DNA of 64,000 bases from Spirochaetales bacterium (GCA_029098225.1 JAQXNX010000033.1:1-64000), one strand, 5' to 3'; shown: positions 34,696 to 44,498, counted from the stretch's first letter. Notes: generated from the letters alone by a model not told the origin. Program-made: numbers and translations.

Positions 34696-35559
34696 ATGAA
34701 AAAATCAATATTATTTGCATTTATTATATCGTTTTCTTTTATTTTATCAGCTTTTGAATGGCCGGTAGAAGAAATAACTCCAGATTCCTATGGTTTATAT
34801 TTTGCGCAGAATCGTGGAGACCTTTTTTCAACCTCGCAGATTTTTTCACAACCATCTGAAGTTCATGCCAGCGAAGAAGGAATTGTCCTTGTTGTAATTA
34901 CAGAATTAGAAGAAGATAATGATTTTTTTCCTTCAACCTTAGGAAGTGCTGTAATTGTAAATCATCAGGATGAACTGCTTACTGTATATGCAAATCTTGA
35001 TTCTGAATCTATAGCAATAAGTAATAATGGAATTCAAAAAGTAGAAGCTGGTCAGTTGCTTGCACAAAGCGGAGATACAGGCTGGCAGCATGGAAAAAGT
35101 AATCTTGAATTCCAGATTATAGATAAAAAAAATAATACGGCAATTAATCCAAAAATTCTTATGCCAAGAATAGAAAGCGAACTTCAACTATCGCTTGGAG
35201 GAATTGTTGTACAGAATAAAAATGGTGAACAGTTTGAACTGGCTAATCATAAAAATTTTCAGGCCGGAATTCATAAAATCTACTGCAAAAGAAACGAAGT
35301 TGCATTTCCTTTCAAAACTTCAGTTGCAGTAAATGGCGTTGTTCTGGATGAGATTTTTTATGATACGATTATTCAGGAAAATTCTAAACTGCTTGTAACA
35401 GGAAAAAGAAAATATACCAGCAGCGACATTTTCCCTTCAGAAAAGCTTCAACTTTTAGGTGAAGTTATGTTTACTTCTGGAAAAGCGACCCTTACACTTA
35501 TAATTGAAGATAATCTGGAAAATAGACGACAGGTGAATTATAATATAACAGTATACTAA
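34696..35559 (+). CDS. exported degenerate LytM/M23 protein
   Basis: 287 residues with a signal peptide (KKSILFAFIISFSFILSAF). Residues about 50-160 follow the M23 (LytM) fold, with VNHQDELLTVYANLDSESI and the GQLLAQSGDTGWQHGKSNLEFQI stretch. The zinc ligands HxxxD and HxH are absent; the last is SNLEF. It is therefore probably a non-catalytic regulator, as EnvC and NlpD are for amidases in E. coli. A C-terminal beta domain (about 165-287) is unassigned. It forms an operon with the propeller gene. Confidence 0.72.
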   Translation: MKKSILFAFIISFSFILSAFEWPVEEITPDSYGLYFAQNRGDLFSTSQIFSQPSEVHASEEGIVLVVITELEEDNDFFPSTLGSAVIVNHQDELLTVYANLDSESIAISNNGIQKVEAGQLLAQSGDTGWQHGKSNLEFQIIDKKNNTAINPKILMPRIESELQLSLGGIVVQNKNGEQFELANHKNFQAGIHKIYCKRNEVAFPFKTSVAVNGVVLDEIFYDTIIQENSKLLVTGKRKYTSSDIFPSEKLQLLGEVMFTSGKATLTLIIEDNLENRRQVNYNITVY

Positions 35560-35601
35560 TTCTGCAAGAGTAATTCTGCAGAATTATTCTGGGAGGCTTT
35601 T

Positions 35602-37374
35602 TTGGAACACAATATGATTCTTTCGGCTTCTGGCTGGAGAAAAATTTTTGCCGCTTCTGGAGATGAGCAGGATAAAACCCCTGTAATATCCGAAGAAGAC
35701 AGAGCTCTCTGTATTATTGCAGGTGAAGTCTACTTTGATTACATAAAAAAAATGTCTAACCAGGAAATTCCTGTAATTGCAGTTGGAACAGATTCACGCC
35801 CTACAGGACCTGCCATAGCGGATGCAATAATCCGTATTCTTATTAAAAAAGGCGCAATAATTCAATATTCTGCAGTTACTTCTGCTCCAGAAATTATGGC
35901 CTACGCAAAAAAGCTGGATGGTTTTATTTATATTTCTGCAAGTCATAATCCGATTGGTCATAATGGAATAAAATTTGGAACAAATGAAGGTGGAGTTTTA
36001 AACGCAGAAGAAAATGCAAAATTAATTGAAGACTTTACAAATAGAATTAAAAATGATGAAGAAGTAAAAGCTTCTGTTAAAAAAGCAGATTCCTGCACCA
36101 CTTCTGAATTAAAAACTGTATACGATGTAAAAGACAGCTCAAAACACAATGCATTATTTGCTTACAAAAATTTTGCAAGAGAAACAATAACAGGAACAGA
36201 TAACAAAGAATATCAGACTGACTTTTTTGGTATGCTGGCAACTTATATAACAGAATGCCCGGTTGGCGTTGTCTGTGATTTTAACGGAAGTTCAAGATAT
36301 TTAAGTATAGACAGGGAATTCTTTGCTGAAAATAAAATTGATTTTCATTCTATAAATGAATTCAATATTGCGCACGAAATAATTCCTGAAGGAGATAACT
36401 TAAAGTTTGTAGCAGAAGAAATGGAAAATCTTCACAAGAAAGGCTACGAAAATGTTATTTTAGGTTATATGCCGGATTGCGACGGTGACAGGGGGAATAT
36501 TGTTTACTGGAATGAAAAAAAATCCAGGGCAGAAATTTTACAGGCCCAGGAAGTTTTCAGTCTTTCTGTTCTGGCTGAATTAACTTATTCAATCTGGCAG
36601 CACAGCGAAGAAAGTAACTTTAAACCAGCAATTGCGGTTAACTGCCCTACTTCCATGCGAATAGAAGAAATTGCAGAAAAATTAGGAGCAAAAGTTTTTA
36701 GAGCAGAAGTTGGAGAAGCAAACGTTGTAAATCTTGCAAGGAAAAAAAGAAACGAAGGATATAACATCAGAATTTTAGGAGAAGGTTCTAACGGAGGAAC
36801 AATTACATATCCATCTTCTGTACGAGATCCATTAAACACAATTTTTGCACTCTTAAAACTTCTTTTAATGAAAGAAAATGGACTTTACAAAATGTGGTGC
36901 GAAAAATCGGGCCATAAATATAAAGAAAATTATACGCTAACAGATGTAATAGAAAGTCTTCCTGAATATACAACTACCGGTGTTTCTGATCCAAGGGCAC
37001 TTTTAAAAATTAAGGCAAATGATCACTCTGTTCTAAAAAAGAATTTCCAGACTATCTTTGAAAAAGAATGGAAATCAAAATCAAAGCAATTAAAAAAAGA
37101 TTTTGACATTTGTGATTATGAAGCAGTAATTACAAAAGGAACTGAAGAAACAAGAGATGTTAAGGATTTTTCTCTTTCGGGAAAAGGCGGCCTAAAAATC
37201 ATTTTTAAAAATTCAAAAGCAGAAAACATTGCATTCATCTGGATGCGTGGAAGCGGAACAGAAAAAGTATTCCGTATAATGTGCGATGTAAAAGGAAATG
37301 ATGACAAAGCCTGCAAAATGGAAAAGGAACTTTTACAATGGGAAACACAAATGCTTGAGAAAGCAGATAAATAA
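35602..37374 (+). CDS. phosphohexomutase (phosphoglucomutase/phosphomannomutase family)
   Basis: 590 residues of the alpha-D-phosphohexomutase superfamily, which moves phosphate between C1 and C6 of hexoses. It has the phosphoserine loop ISASHNPIGHNG (S114), the metal loop DCDGDRGN and the sugar-phosphate end loop RGSGTEKVFR. The start is a TTG at 35602 with GGGAGG at a 5-nt spacing; the first ATG is too far from that site. It is quite different from the mutase encoded next to it, so the two likely serve different sugars. Confidence 0.85.
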   Translation: MEHNMILSASGWRKIFAASGDEQDKTPVISEEDRALCIIAGEVYFDYIKKMSNQEIPVIAVGTDSRPTGPAIADAIIRILIKKGAIIQYSAVTSAPEIMAYAKKLDGFIYISASHNPIGHNGIKFGTNEGGVLNAEENAKLIEDFTNRIKNDEEVKASVKKADSCTTSELKTVYDVKDSSKHNALFAYKNFARETITGTDNKEYQTDFFGMLATYITECPVGVVCDFNGSSRYLSIDREFFAENKIDFHSINEFNIAHEIIPEGDNLKFVAEEMENLHKKGYENVILGYMPDCDGDRGNIVYWNEKKSRAEILQAQEVFSLSVLAELTYSIWQHSEESNFKPAIAVNCPTSMRIEEIAEKLGAKVFRAEVGEANVVNLARKKRNEGYNIRILGEGSNGGTITYPSSVRDPLNTIFALLKLLLMKENGLYKMWCEKSGHKYKENYTLTDVIESLPEYTTTGVSDPRALLKIKANDHSVLKKNFQTIFEKEWKSKSKQLKKDFDICDYEAVITKGTEETRDVKDFSLSGKGGLKIIFKNSKAENIAFIWMRGSGTEKVFRIMCDVKGNDDKACKMEKELLQWETQMLEKADK

Positions 37375-37409
37375 TATTAAAATACATATTATCATTTTTG
37401 GAGGAAAAA

Positions 37410-39152
37410 ATGGATAAAGAAGAAATCTTAAAACGTGCAAACGCTTATATCAACGAAGAAAAAGATGAACGCTTCAGTAATGAAGTAAAGGAACTCATCG
37501 CAAAAGAAGATTATAAAGAACTGGAAGATAGATTTTATCAAACTCTGGAATTTGGAACAGGTGGACTTAGAGGTATTATGGGCGGTGGAACAAACCGTAT
37601 GAATACTCTCGAAATAAATCTTGCAACACAGGGACTTGCAAACTATGTTCTTAAAGCTTTTCCAGAAAAAGCAAAAAACGGTACATTAAGCGCAGTAATT
37701 GCTTATGACAGCCGATTGAATTCAGATGTATTTGCTGAAGCTACTGCATTGATTTTTGCAGCAAACGGAATTAAAGCATATCTGTTCTCAGGCCTTCGTC
37801 CTACACCTGAGCTTTCTTTTGCAATTAAAACATTAGGAGCACAGACTGGTGTTGTTGTAACAGCTTCTCATAATCCACGAATGTACAATGGATATAAAGC
37901 ATACTGGGACAATGGTGCACAGGTAATTGAACCTCATGACAAAGGAATAATTGAAGAAGTCAATAAAGTAAAAGACGTAAAGACAATGACTCGTACAGAA
38001 GCAATCAGCAAAGGCCTTTTACAGATTATAGATAAAGAAATTGATGAAAAATTCTGGGAAATGTGTAAGGCACAGCTTTTCCGTCCTGATTTAATTAAGG
38101 CAAAGGCTAAAGATGTAAGAATTGTTTACACACCTCTTCACGGAACTGGTGCCATGCACGTTGAAAAAGTTCTTGGTGATTTAGGATTAAACGTGATTAC
38201 AGTTCCAGAGCAGAGAGAACCAGATGGAAGATTCCCGACTGTAGAAAAACCAAATCCGGAAGAAAAACCTGCATTAAAGCTTGCTGTTGAACTTGCAACA
38301 AAAGAAAAAGCAGATGGACTTATGGCAACAGATCCTGATGCAGATCGTTTTGGTACAGCATTCCCAGACAAAGACGGAAACTTTGTTCTTTTAAGCGGAA
38401 ACCAGATGGGTGCCCTGTTAATGGATTATGTTCTTCTTTCAAGAAAAGAGCTTGGAAAAATGCCTGCAAATCCGGCAATTATCCGTTCAATCGTTACATC
38501 CCCATTCGGAGATTACATCTGTAAGAAATATGGCGTAACAATGCTTGAATGTCTTACAGGCTTTAAATGGATTGCAGCTATAGAAGATAGTTTTGAAAAA
38601 GACGGTTCATACAATTATGTATTTGGTCTTGAAGAAAGCTATGGCTACAAGGTTGAAAAAGAAGTTATGGATAAAGATGGAGTTTCAGCAGCAGCAATGT
38701 GTGCAGAAATGATTCTTTACTGGAGAAGTCAGGGAAAGTCTCTTCTTGAACATCTTGATGAGCTTTACAAGGAATTCGGTTATTTTGAAGACAGAGCAAT
38801 TTCTCAAAACTTCCCGGGAGCTTCTGGTGGAGAAACAATGAAAAATATGATGGCATCAATGCGTGCTAATCCACCAGCTGCATTAGGCGGAGAAAAAGTT
38901 GTAAAAATCCGCGACTGCATGAATGATCCAAATCTTCCAAAAAGCAATGTTCTTCAGTTCTACCTTGAAAGCGGAACTATAGTAAGTGCACGTCCTTCTG
39001 GAACAGAACCAAAAATTAAATTCTACATTAATTCAATGGTACCAGCAGGAGACGGAAGCGATGCATGGTTTGCAGATGCAAAGAAAAAAGCAGCTGCATT
39101 GTGCGATGGAATTTCCAGCGATATTCAGAAAATAATTGATGCAGCAAAATAA
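37410..39152 (+). CDS. phosphoglucomutase (PGM2/PgcA type)
   Basis: 580 residues from the ATG at 37410 (GGAGG at a 6-nt spacing). Motifs: FGTGGLRGIMGGGTNRMN at the N-terminus, phosphoserine loop TASHNPRMYNGYKAYW (S153), metal loop DPDADRFG, and phosphate loop RPSGTEPKIKFY. These are typical of PGM2-like phosphoglucomutases, which connect glucose-6-phosphate and glucose-1-phosphate and so feed GlgC. It lies 35 nt after the first mutase; dnaQ starts inside its last codons. Confidence 0.92.
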   Translation: MDKEEILKRANAYINEEKDERFSNEVKELIAKEDYKELEDRFYQTLEFGTGGLRGIMGGGTNRMNTLEINLATQGLANYVLKAFPEKAKNGTLSAVIAYDSRLNSDVFAEATALIFAANGIKAYLFSGLRPTPELSFAIKTLGAQTGVVVTASHNPRMYNGYKAYWDNGAQVIEPHDKGIIEEVNKVKDVKTMTRTEAISKGLLQIIDKEIDEKFWEMCKAQLFRPDLIKAKAKDVRIVYTPLHGTGAMHVEKVLGDLGLNVITVPEQREPDGRFPTVEKPNPEEKPALKLAVELATKEKADGLMATDPDADRFGTAFPDKDGNFVLLSGNQMGALLMDYVLLSRKELGKMPANPAIIRSIVTSPFGDYICKKYGVTMLECLTGFKWIAAIEDSFEKDGSYNYVFGLEESYGYKVEKEVMDKDGVSAAAMCAEMILYWRSQGKSLLEHLDELYKEFGYFEDRAISQNFPGASGGETMKNMMASMRANPPAALGGEKVVKIRDCMNDPNLPKSNVLQFYLESGTIVSARPSGTEPKIKFYINSMVPAGDGSDAWFADAKKKAAALCDGISSDIQKIIDAAK

Positions 39153-39753
39153 AAAATTAGCTGATTATAAAAGACTGTACAAGCTTTACGAAGCTGGTAC
39201 AGTCTTTACAGCATTTGATACAGAAACAACAGGCTTAAGACCAATTGATTCAACAATAATAGAAATTGGTGCCATAAAGTTCAATTACAACGGAATTATC
39301 AGTACTTATTCTGAACTGTTTAATCCTGGAATAAAGCTTCCACCGCAAATAACACAACTAACTCACATTACAGATTCAATGCTCGAAGATAAACCACATT
39401 TATCAGAAAAAATCAGAGGCTTTCTTGAGTTTCTTGGAGATACTGTAATTGTGGCACATAATGCTCAGTTTGATATAGATTTTTTAAACTCTGAATGTGC
39501 AAAAAATTTTCTGAAAAGAACTAACAATAAATTTATAGATACCTTAGGCTTTTCAAGAATCGTATTTAAAGATTATAAATCTCATAAACTTTCATTTCTT
39601 GCAGATAAATTTGGAATAGACAAAGGGAATTCACACAGGGCTTTAGATGATGCAAAAACCTGCATGTTACTTTTTGAAAAATGCCTTTATCCAAATGGAA
39701 AACCAGCTTTCAACAAAAAAGAAAATGAGGATATTCAGTTATCGTTATTTTAG
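39139..39753 (+). CDS. dnaQ: DnaQ-like 3'-5' exonuclease
   Basis: 204 residues with the three exonuclease motifs of the DEDDh group: DTETTGL near residue 22, HNAQFDIDFL near 105, and HRALDDA near 160. It could be the proofreading epsilon subunit or a separate epsilon-like nuclease; the conserved C-terminal clamp-binding part of E. coli epsilon is not evident, but QLSLF at the very end resembles a clamp-binding peptide. The ATG at 39139 overlaps the mutase gene by 14 nt. The 3' end overlaps the LysM gene by 4 nt. Confidence 0.87.
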   Translation: MQQNKKLADYKRLYKLYEAGTVFTAFDTETTGLRPIDSTIIEIGAIKFNYNGIISTYSELFNPGIKLPPQITQLTHITDSMLEDKPHLSEKIRGFLEFLGDTVIVAHNAQFDIDFLNSECAKNFLKRTNNKFIDTLGFSRIVFKDYKSHKLSFLADKFGIDKGNSHRALDDAKTCMLLFEKCLYPNGKPAFNKKENEDIQLSLF

Positions 39754-40643
39754 TTTCTAGGAGCTTTAGAAGGATCAATAGGCTGACCATTCTGGAATAC
39801 CATAAAAGTCATCTGAGGCTTCTGGCTTATAGAATCTAAACCAACAGAACCAAGCTCACTTCCAGAAAGAATATAATCGCCTTTATGAACCTTAACAGAA
39901 CCGAGACCTGTATAAGCGTAAATTAAACCTGTTTTACTCTGAACAAATACAACCTGACCAAAGCCTCTGTAAATTCCTACAAACATTGCTGTTCCTTCGG
40001 CTATACTTTTTACAGCTTCATTTTCTTTTGCAGAAAGTTGAACTCCCCAAACCTTTCCTTTTACCTGAGTAATTGTAGGATTAGAAACCGGCCACTTTAT
40101 TGAAGAATCAGCAGTAATTGTAGTTCCATAAGTTCTTGTATCCGGAGCTTTTTCTGCAGGTGTATTTTTTGTAGTTGTTGAAGAATTATCTGCAGCAGAA
40201 GAAATAGTAGCATTTGTATTAATTGCAGCAATCTTGATTTTCTGACCTGCTTTAATCACTGTATTTGAATCAAAATTATTAATTGCAAGAAGTTCAGCAA
40301 CACTAAGTCCGTTATTTTTTGCAATTCTATAAAGAGTGTCTCCTTTTTGAACCGTATATTCTGTAGTCTTAATAGAAGAATTATTAGATTTAGATGTAGA
40401 AGATAAAGCCGCAGCATTTCCAATATCTGCATCAGGAATTATAAGCCTTTGACCGGCTTTAATAACATCATTTTCTGAAAGATTATTTGCAGCTCTAAGC
40501 TCGGCTACTGTAATCTGATATTTTCTGCTTATTGAATATAATGTATCTCCTTTATCAACCTTGTATGTATTTTCTGCAAATAATACAGTATTTAATAAAA
40601 GAATAAAGGAAACAATAATTGATTTTCTATTAAAAATTTTCAT
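39750..40643 (-). CDS. LysM-LysM-degenerate LytM envelope protein
   Basis: 297 residues: signal peptide (to about residue 23), two LysM peptidoglycan-binding repeats (about 26-70 and 95-138, each with KGDTLY), a Ser/Thr linker, and a C-terminal M23/LytM domain (about 185-290). The LytM zinc ligands are missing: GLIYAYTG replaces the usual YGHL and QMTFMV replaces HLHFEV. It should be a wall-binding regulator and not an enzyme. Its sigma-28-type promoter suggests a flagellar role such as local wall remodelling. Confidence 0.85.
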   Translation of the reverse strand: MKIFNRKSIIVSFILLLNTVLFAENTYKVDKGDTLYSISRKYQITVAELRAANNLSENDVIKAGQRLIIPDADIGNAAALSSTSKSNNSSIKTTEYTVQKGDTLYRIAKNNGLSVAELLAINNFDSNTVIKAGQKIKIAAINTNATISSAADNSSTTTKNTPAEKAPDTRTYGTTITADSSIKWPVSNPTITQVKGKVWGVQLSAKENEAVKSIAEGTAMFVGIYRGFGQVVFVQSKTGLIYAYTGLGSVKVHKGDYILSGSELGSVGLDSISQKPQMTFMVFQNGQPIDPSKAPRN

Positions 40644-40650
40644 AAATATA

Positions 40651-40677
40651 TTATCGGCAGAAATTAATGGATATTTA
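40651..40677 (-). promoter_or_regulatory. consensus sigma-28 (FliA-type) promoter of LysM gene
   Basis: Minus strand TAAA (40677-40674), exactly 15 nt, GCCGATAA (40658-40651): a complete match to the FliA consensus. The ATG at 40643 follows after 7 nt, so this mRNA would also be leaderless. Confidence 0.8.
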
Positions 40678-40729
40678 GAAATTACTTTAAGCTAAGAACA
40701 AAAAGTGTTCAAAAAAAAACGAAATCTTA

Positions 40730-41950
40730 TTACATTATAATATTTCTATAAAATGAATTAACATCTATTCCGCTTATTATTTCGCCCTTTGCATAATGAT
40801 TTAATATTGATTCTCTGCCGGAAGTTAAATGAGCAGAAGAAATTCCATATTTTATTGAAATATCAGCTTCCATTAAAGCAGAAAAATGATCGCAGATTCT
40901 TACTAAGCGCCCGTCAACAGGCTGAAATTTTTCTTCATTATATTTTTGATTTAACTCTTCCCATGAAACATGTTTTGTTTTTCCATCTGCATCAAGTATT
41001 CGGTCAGAAAATTCATCACTTGTATAATAAATCAATTCATTCACAAAAAAATCTTCCATAAGAGGAACAAGTTCTTTGTTTACAATTTCATCTTCAATTT
41101 TTTTAACAATATTAGGAAGAGCATCTGTTGCCTGTTTTACTGGAGAAATAATATCTCTGGTAACAGATTCAGGAAGATCATGAAATAATGCACTAAAAAA
41201 ATTATTAATGACCCGCTGCCGGCACATATCTGGATTACATTCCCTTCCCAACAGCAAAGTCATAATGGCTACATAAAAACAATGTCCAAGAACTGAGGTA
41301 CCTGGAATTCTTGGGGTTTGATTCCATCTGGTCTGAAACCTTAACTGTTCAATTTTTAACAGGAACTGATAAGATTTTTGATGAGTCATTAATTTTTGAA
41401 GACCTTCAAGATCCAGATATGGTTGAATTTCTTTTTCAAGTTCTTCTTTTATATCAAGGAAACGCTCTTTTTCGTTTACGACTTCAAGCATTTCCATTTC
41501 ACGAATTGTAGAATATTTATGTGCAGCACTATAAACCCTTACAGAAGGTAAAAGCTCATCTGAAATTGAAAAAGAACCCGACTTTTGTCCTACATAAATT
41601 GTAAATTCAGAAAAAAGCTTTTCATCTTTTATCATTGAACGATATTGGTTCAATACCCATTCATTAAGACGCATGTATTCATTAGGAAACTGCTTTTTTA
41701 GCATCTGCTGAACAGGAGATTTAATATCACAAAGAGAAATTTTTCTTAATAAATCAAATAAAGAAGCATAGATTATCCAGAGCCAGTCAATTTTCTTCCC
41801 GCGATTTTCTTCAAACTTTCCAAGAATATAGGCAATAACCATTTTTTCGCCGGCTTTATCCATTTCTACAATATCAAAAGGGCGAACTAAATCATTCCAT
41901 CGCTGTATAGAAAATCCTTCGAAAATTTTAAATGCAAGCTCTTTTTCCAT
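40730..41950 (-). CDS. HD-domain protein (YfbR-like hydrolase family)
   Basis: 406 residues. The central-C-terminal part has an HD metal-dependent phosphohydrolase pattern: SVLGHCFYVAIM (first His), FFSALFHDLPESVTRDI (His-Asp), and a later Asp in VRICDHFSALMEA. This resembles YfbR-type HD_3 proteins, which are 5'-deoxynucleotidases, but the protein is twice as long and its N-terminal 200 residues are unassigned. It follows the unknown helical gene by 5 nt in the cheW-to-HD run. Confidence 0.75.
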   Translation of the reverse strand: MEKELAFKIFEGFSIQRWNDLVRPFDIVEMDKAGEKMVIAYILGKFEENRGKKIDWLWIIYASLFDLLRKISLCDIKSPVQQMLKKQFPNEYMRLNEWVLNQYRSMIKDEKLFSEFTIYVGQKSGSFSISDELLPSVRVYSAAHKYSTIREMEMLEVVNEKERFLDIKEELEKEIQPYLDLEGLQKLMTHQKSYQFLLKIEQLRFQTRWNQTPRIPGTSVLGHCFYVAIMTLLLGRECNPDMCRQRVINNFFSALFHDLPESVTRDIISPVKQATDALPNIVKKIEDEIVNKELVPLMEDFFVNELIYYTSDEFSDRILDADGKTKHVSWEELNQKYNEEKFQPVDGRLVRICDHFSALMEADISIKYGISSAHLTSGRESILNHYAKGEIISGIDVNSFYRNIIM

Positions 41951-41955
41951 AAAAC

Positions 41956-42759
41956 CTAATTACTAAGTCCTTTTTTATGATCTGCATCCATCTTATCTTT
42001 CCAGACAACGGCTTTCTTTTTAGTTTCTTCGGCCAGCTCTGATTTTCCCAAAGCAACATATAATTTTCTTTGAGCCAGAAGATATTTTATTGCATTTTTC
42101 ATATCATCAATACGTCTGGTAGAAAGTTCATATTTATCACGGTAAGCATTTGCTGATTCACTTAATAAATTTTCAACAAGTCTAACAAACAAAACTGTTG
42201 TTTCATAATCATTTGAATTAGGATCAAAATAATCTTTTGTACTGTTACGCATATCAAGAATATTTTTTGCAACTGTAGTAAAACGACCTTCAATTTCTAC
42301 AAATGACCATTTCCATTTACTGTTATCACCAAAAGCATCTTTTAGAATATTTATAGCAAGTCCTAGTTTTCTTACAATTAAAAATCGTCTGTGAATCGAA
42401 ACATTTTTTAACCTTTCCCAATAATCAGTTAAATCTCCATAAGAAACATCAATAATATCAGTAACAATATCTTCAAGATAAATAATTGCCTTATAAAGAA
42501 TTTTTCTGGCATCATTTAAAGCATCATTATTCTTTACATCCATCATTTTTAAAGAAAGAGAATTAAGAGCAACATAAAGAGAACAAAGATAAATCATATC
42601 CTCACAAAGCATAAGCTTTTTATTTTCGTAATCGATATCACCTTTGTGAGTACTGTTGAGCATAGTTTTTTCTTTTTCAAGCAATCCGTTAATTTTTTCT
42701 TTATAAGGAATAATTGCTTCGCCGAATTGAAGTCTTGACTCTTCAGAAACCTTTGCCAT
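41956..42759 (-). CDS. helical protein of unknown function in recN operon
   Basis: 267 residues, predicted almost entirely alpha-helical with charged heptads, no signal peptide and no membrane segment. I recognise no domain. Its ATG shares one base with the recN stop (ATGA-type overlap) and the HD-domain gene follows after 5 nt, so translation of the three is likely coupled. A scaffolding or partner role for the HD protein is possible but only inference. Confidence 0.7.
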   Translation of the reverse strand: MAKVSEESRLQFGEAIIPYKEKINGLLEKEKTMLNSTHKGDIDYENKKLMLCEDMIYLCSLYVALNSLSLKMMDVKNNDALNDARKILYKAIIYLEDIVTDIIDVSYGDLTDYWERLKNVSIHRRFLIVRKLGLAINILKDAFGDNSKWKWSFVEIEGRFTTVAKNILDMRNSTKDYFDPNSNDYETTVLFVRLVENLLSESANAYRDKYELSTRRIDDMKNAIKYLLAQRKLYVALGKSELAEETKKKAVVWKDKMDADHKKGLSN

Positions 42760-44498
42760 TACATACCTCCGCTATACTTAGCCAGAAGCGTTCGAGCATG
42801 TTCAAGAGACTGCTGAGTGTCAGAATCACCGGAAAGCATTCGTGCAATTTCGGTAACTCTGTCTTCTCCTTCTACAACGAACACATTCGAAGACGTTATC
42901 TCGCCAGTTACGCTTTTTTCAATCTTAATTTGATTATCGGCATAAACAGCAATACTCGCTAGATGTGTTATGCAAAAAATCTGTCTGTTTTTAGCAAGAT
43001 TTTGAAGATGTTTACCAACTGCAACAGCAACTTCTCCACCAATTCCAGTATCAATTTCATCAAAAATTAAGGTTTCTACTCCATCATTTCTTGCAAAAAT
43101 TGTCTTTAAGGCAAGCATTACACGCGAAAGTTCACCACCAGAAGCTATTTTTGCAAGAGGTAAAAGCGGATTTCCGGGATTTGCACTTATTAAAAACTCA
43201 ATATCGTCCTTTCCATACGGCCCGCATTTTTGAATAGCATCAGAAGATTCTTTTTCTTTTATGCTTACTTCAAAATGTGTACCATTCATGCCAAGATTTT
43301 TTAAGATTGAATCTACTTCTGAATTGAGGACAGAAGCCGTTTCTTTTCGTTTTTTAGAAATAGAATCTGCAAGAGCTAAAACCTGTTTTTCAAGAACACG
43401 GACTTCATTTTCCAGAACTGATTTTTGATCGTTACCATTAGAATTTTCTTCTACGAACTTTTTAGCTTCTTCATAATATTCAAAAACTTCATTCAAAGAA
43501 CTATTCACAGAGGAAGCATATTTCTTCTTTAAATTGTTAATTACCGAAAGTCTTTCCTGAATTTCTGCAAGCCGCTGAGGATCAAAAACTAAATTTCTTT
43601 CATAATTCTGAAATTCACTTGAAATATCAGAAAGTTCATAAAATGCCGATTCCAGTCTTTCATTCAATGAAAATACGGATTTATCATTATCACAAATTCG
43701 TGAACTATCTCTTAATGTTTTTTTCAGCTGGCTTAATATCGAATTCTCAGAATTTTCCAAAGCTTCATTTACATTTTTTACATCAGAAAATAGTTTTTCA
43801 AAAGACAAAAGTCTGGACTCTTCACTTTCCAGCTCTTCATCTTCATTTTTCTTAAGCTTTAATTCTTCAATTTCTTTAATTGCAAAACTCATCATATCAA
43901 GTTTACGAAGTCTTTCACTGTCCGAAAGTGAATATTGAGCAAGTGCATTTCTTTTAGAAACAAGAGTTGAATAAAGGCCTGTAAATTTTTGAACTTCATC
44001 AACAATACCGGCTCTTGCATCAAGAAATTTTCGATGCTCGCTTATCTTCATAAGTGACTGATGTTCATGCTGGCCGTGAATATCAACAAGGAAAGATGAA
44101 AATTCTGCAAGATCTGACTTAGTAACCGGAGTATCATTTATCCATGAACCTGTTTTTCCAGAATCACGAATAAAACGTCTAAGTAAGACACGATTATTTT
44201 CCAGTTGTATACCATGAATAAAAAGCCATTCAGATGCATTTAATGGTTCATCATCCTCCGAAAAATTCTCCCGAACTGATTCGGCATTTAATAAAAAAGT
44301 TCCGCTTACGGAGGCTTCTGACTTTCCGCTTCTTATTTGAGAAACTTCTGCTTTTCCACCTAATAAAAAAGATAAAGCACCAATAAGAATAGATTTTCCT
44401 GCTCCGGTTTCTCCGGAAAAAACTGTAAAACCTTTAGAAAATTCAAGATAATCAGAATCTATCAACGCAAAATCTTTTACTGTTAAATCTTCAAGCAT
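42759..44498 (-). CDS. recN: DNA repair ATPase RecN
   Basis: 579 residues of the SMC-like RecN family, which acts early in double-strand break repair. It has Walker A GETGAGKS (29-36), long coiled coils in the middle (about 160-370), the ABC signature in ASGGELSRVMLALK and Walker B in TLIFDEIDTGIGG. Length is standard. It overlaps nadK by 8 nt; the nadK-recN neighbourhood is common in bacteria. Confidence 0.96.
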   Translation of the reverse strand: MLEDLTVKDFALIDSDYLEFSKGFTVFSGETGAGKSILIGALSFLLGGKAEVSQIRSGKSEASVSGTFLLNAESVRENFSEDDEPLNASEWLFIHGIQLENNRVLLRRFIRDSGKTGSWINDTPVTKSDLAEFSSFLVDIHGQHEHQSLMKISEHRKFLDARAGIVDEVQKFTGLYSTLVSKRNALAQYSLSDSERLRKLDMMSFAIKEIEELKLKKNEDEELESEESRLLSFEKLFSDVKNVNEALENSENSILSQLKKTLRDSSRICDNDKSVFSLNERLESAFYELSDISSEFQNYERNLVFDPQRLAEIQERLSVINNLKKKYASSVNSSLNEVFEYYEEAKKFVEENSNGNDQKSVLENEVRVLEKQVLALADSISKKRKETASVLNSEVDSILKNLGMNGTHFEVSIKEKESSDAIQKCGPYGKDDIEFLISANPGNPLLPLAKIASGGELSRVMLALKTIFARNDGVETLIFDEIDTGIGGEVAVAVGKHLQNLAKNRQIFCITHLASIAVYADNQIKIEKSVTGEITSSNVFVVEGEDRVTEIARMLSGDSDTQQSLEHARTLLAKYSGGM

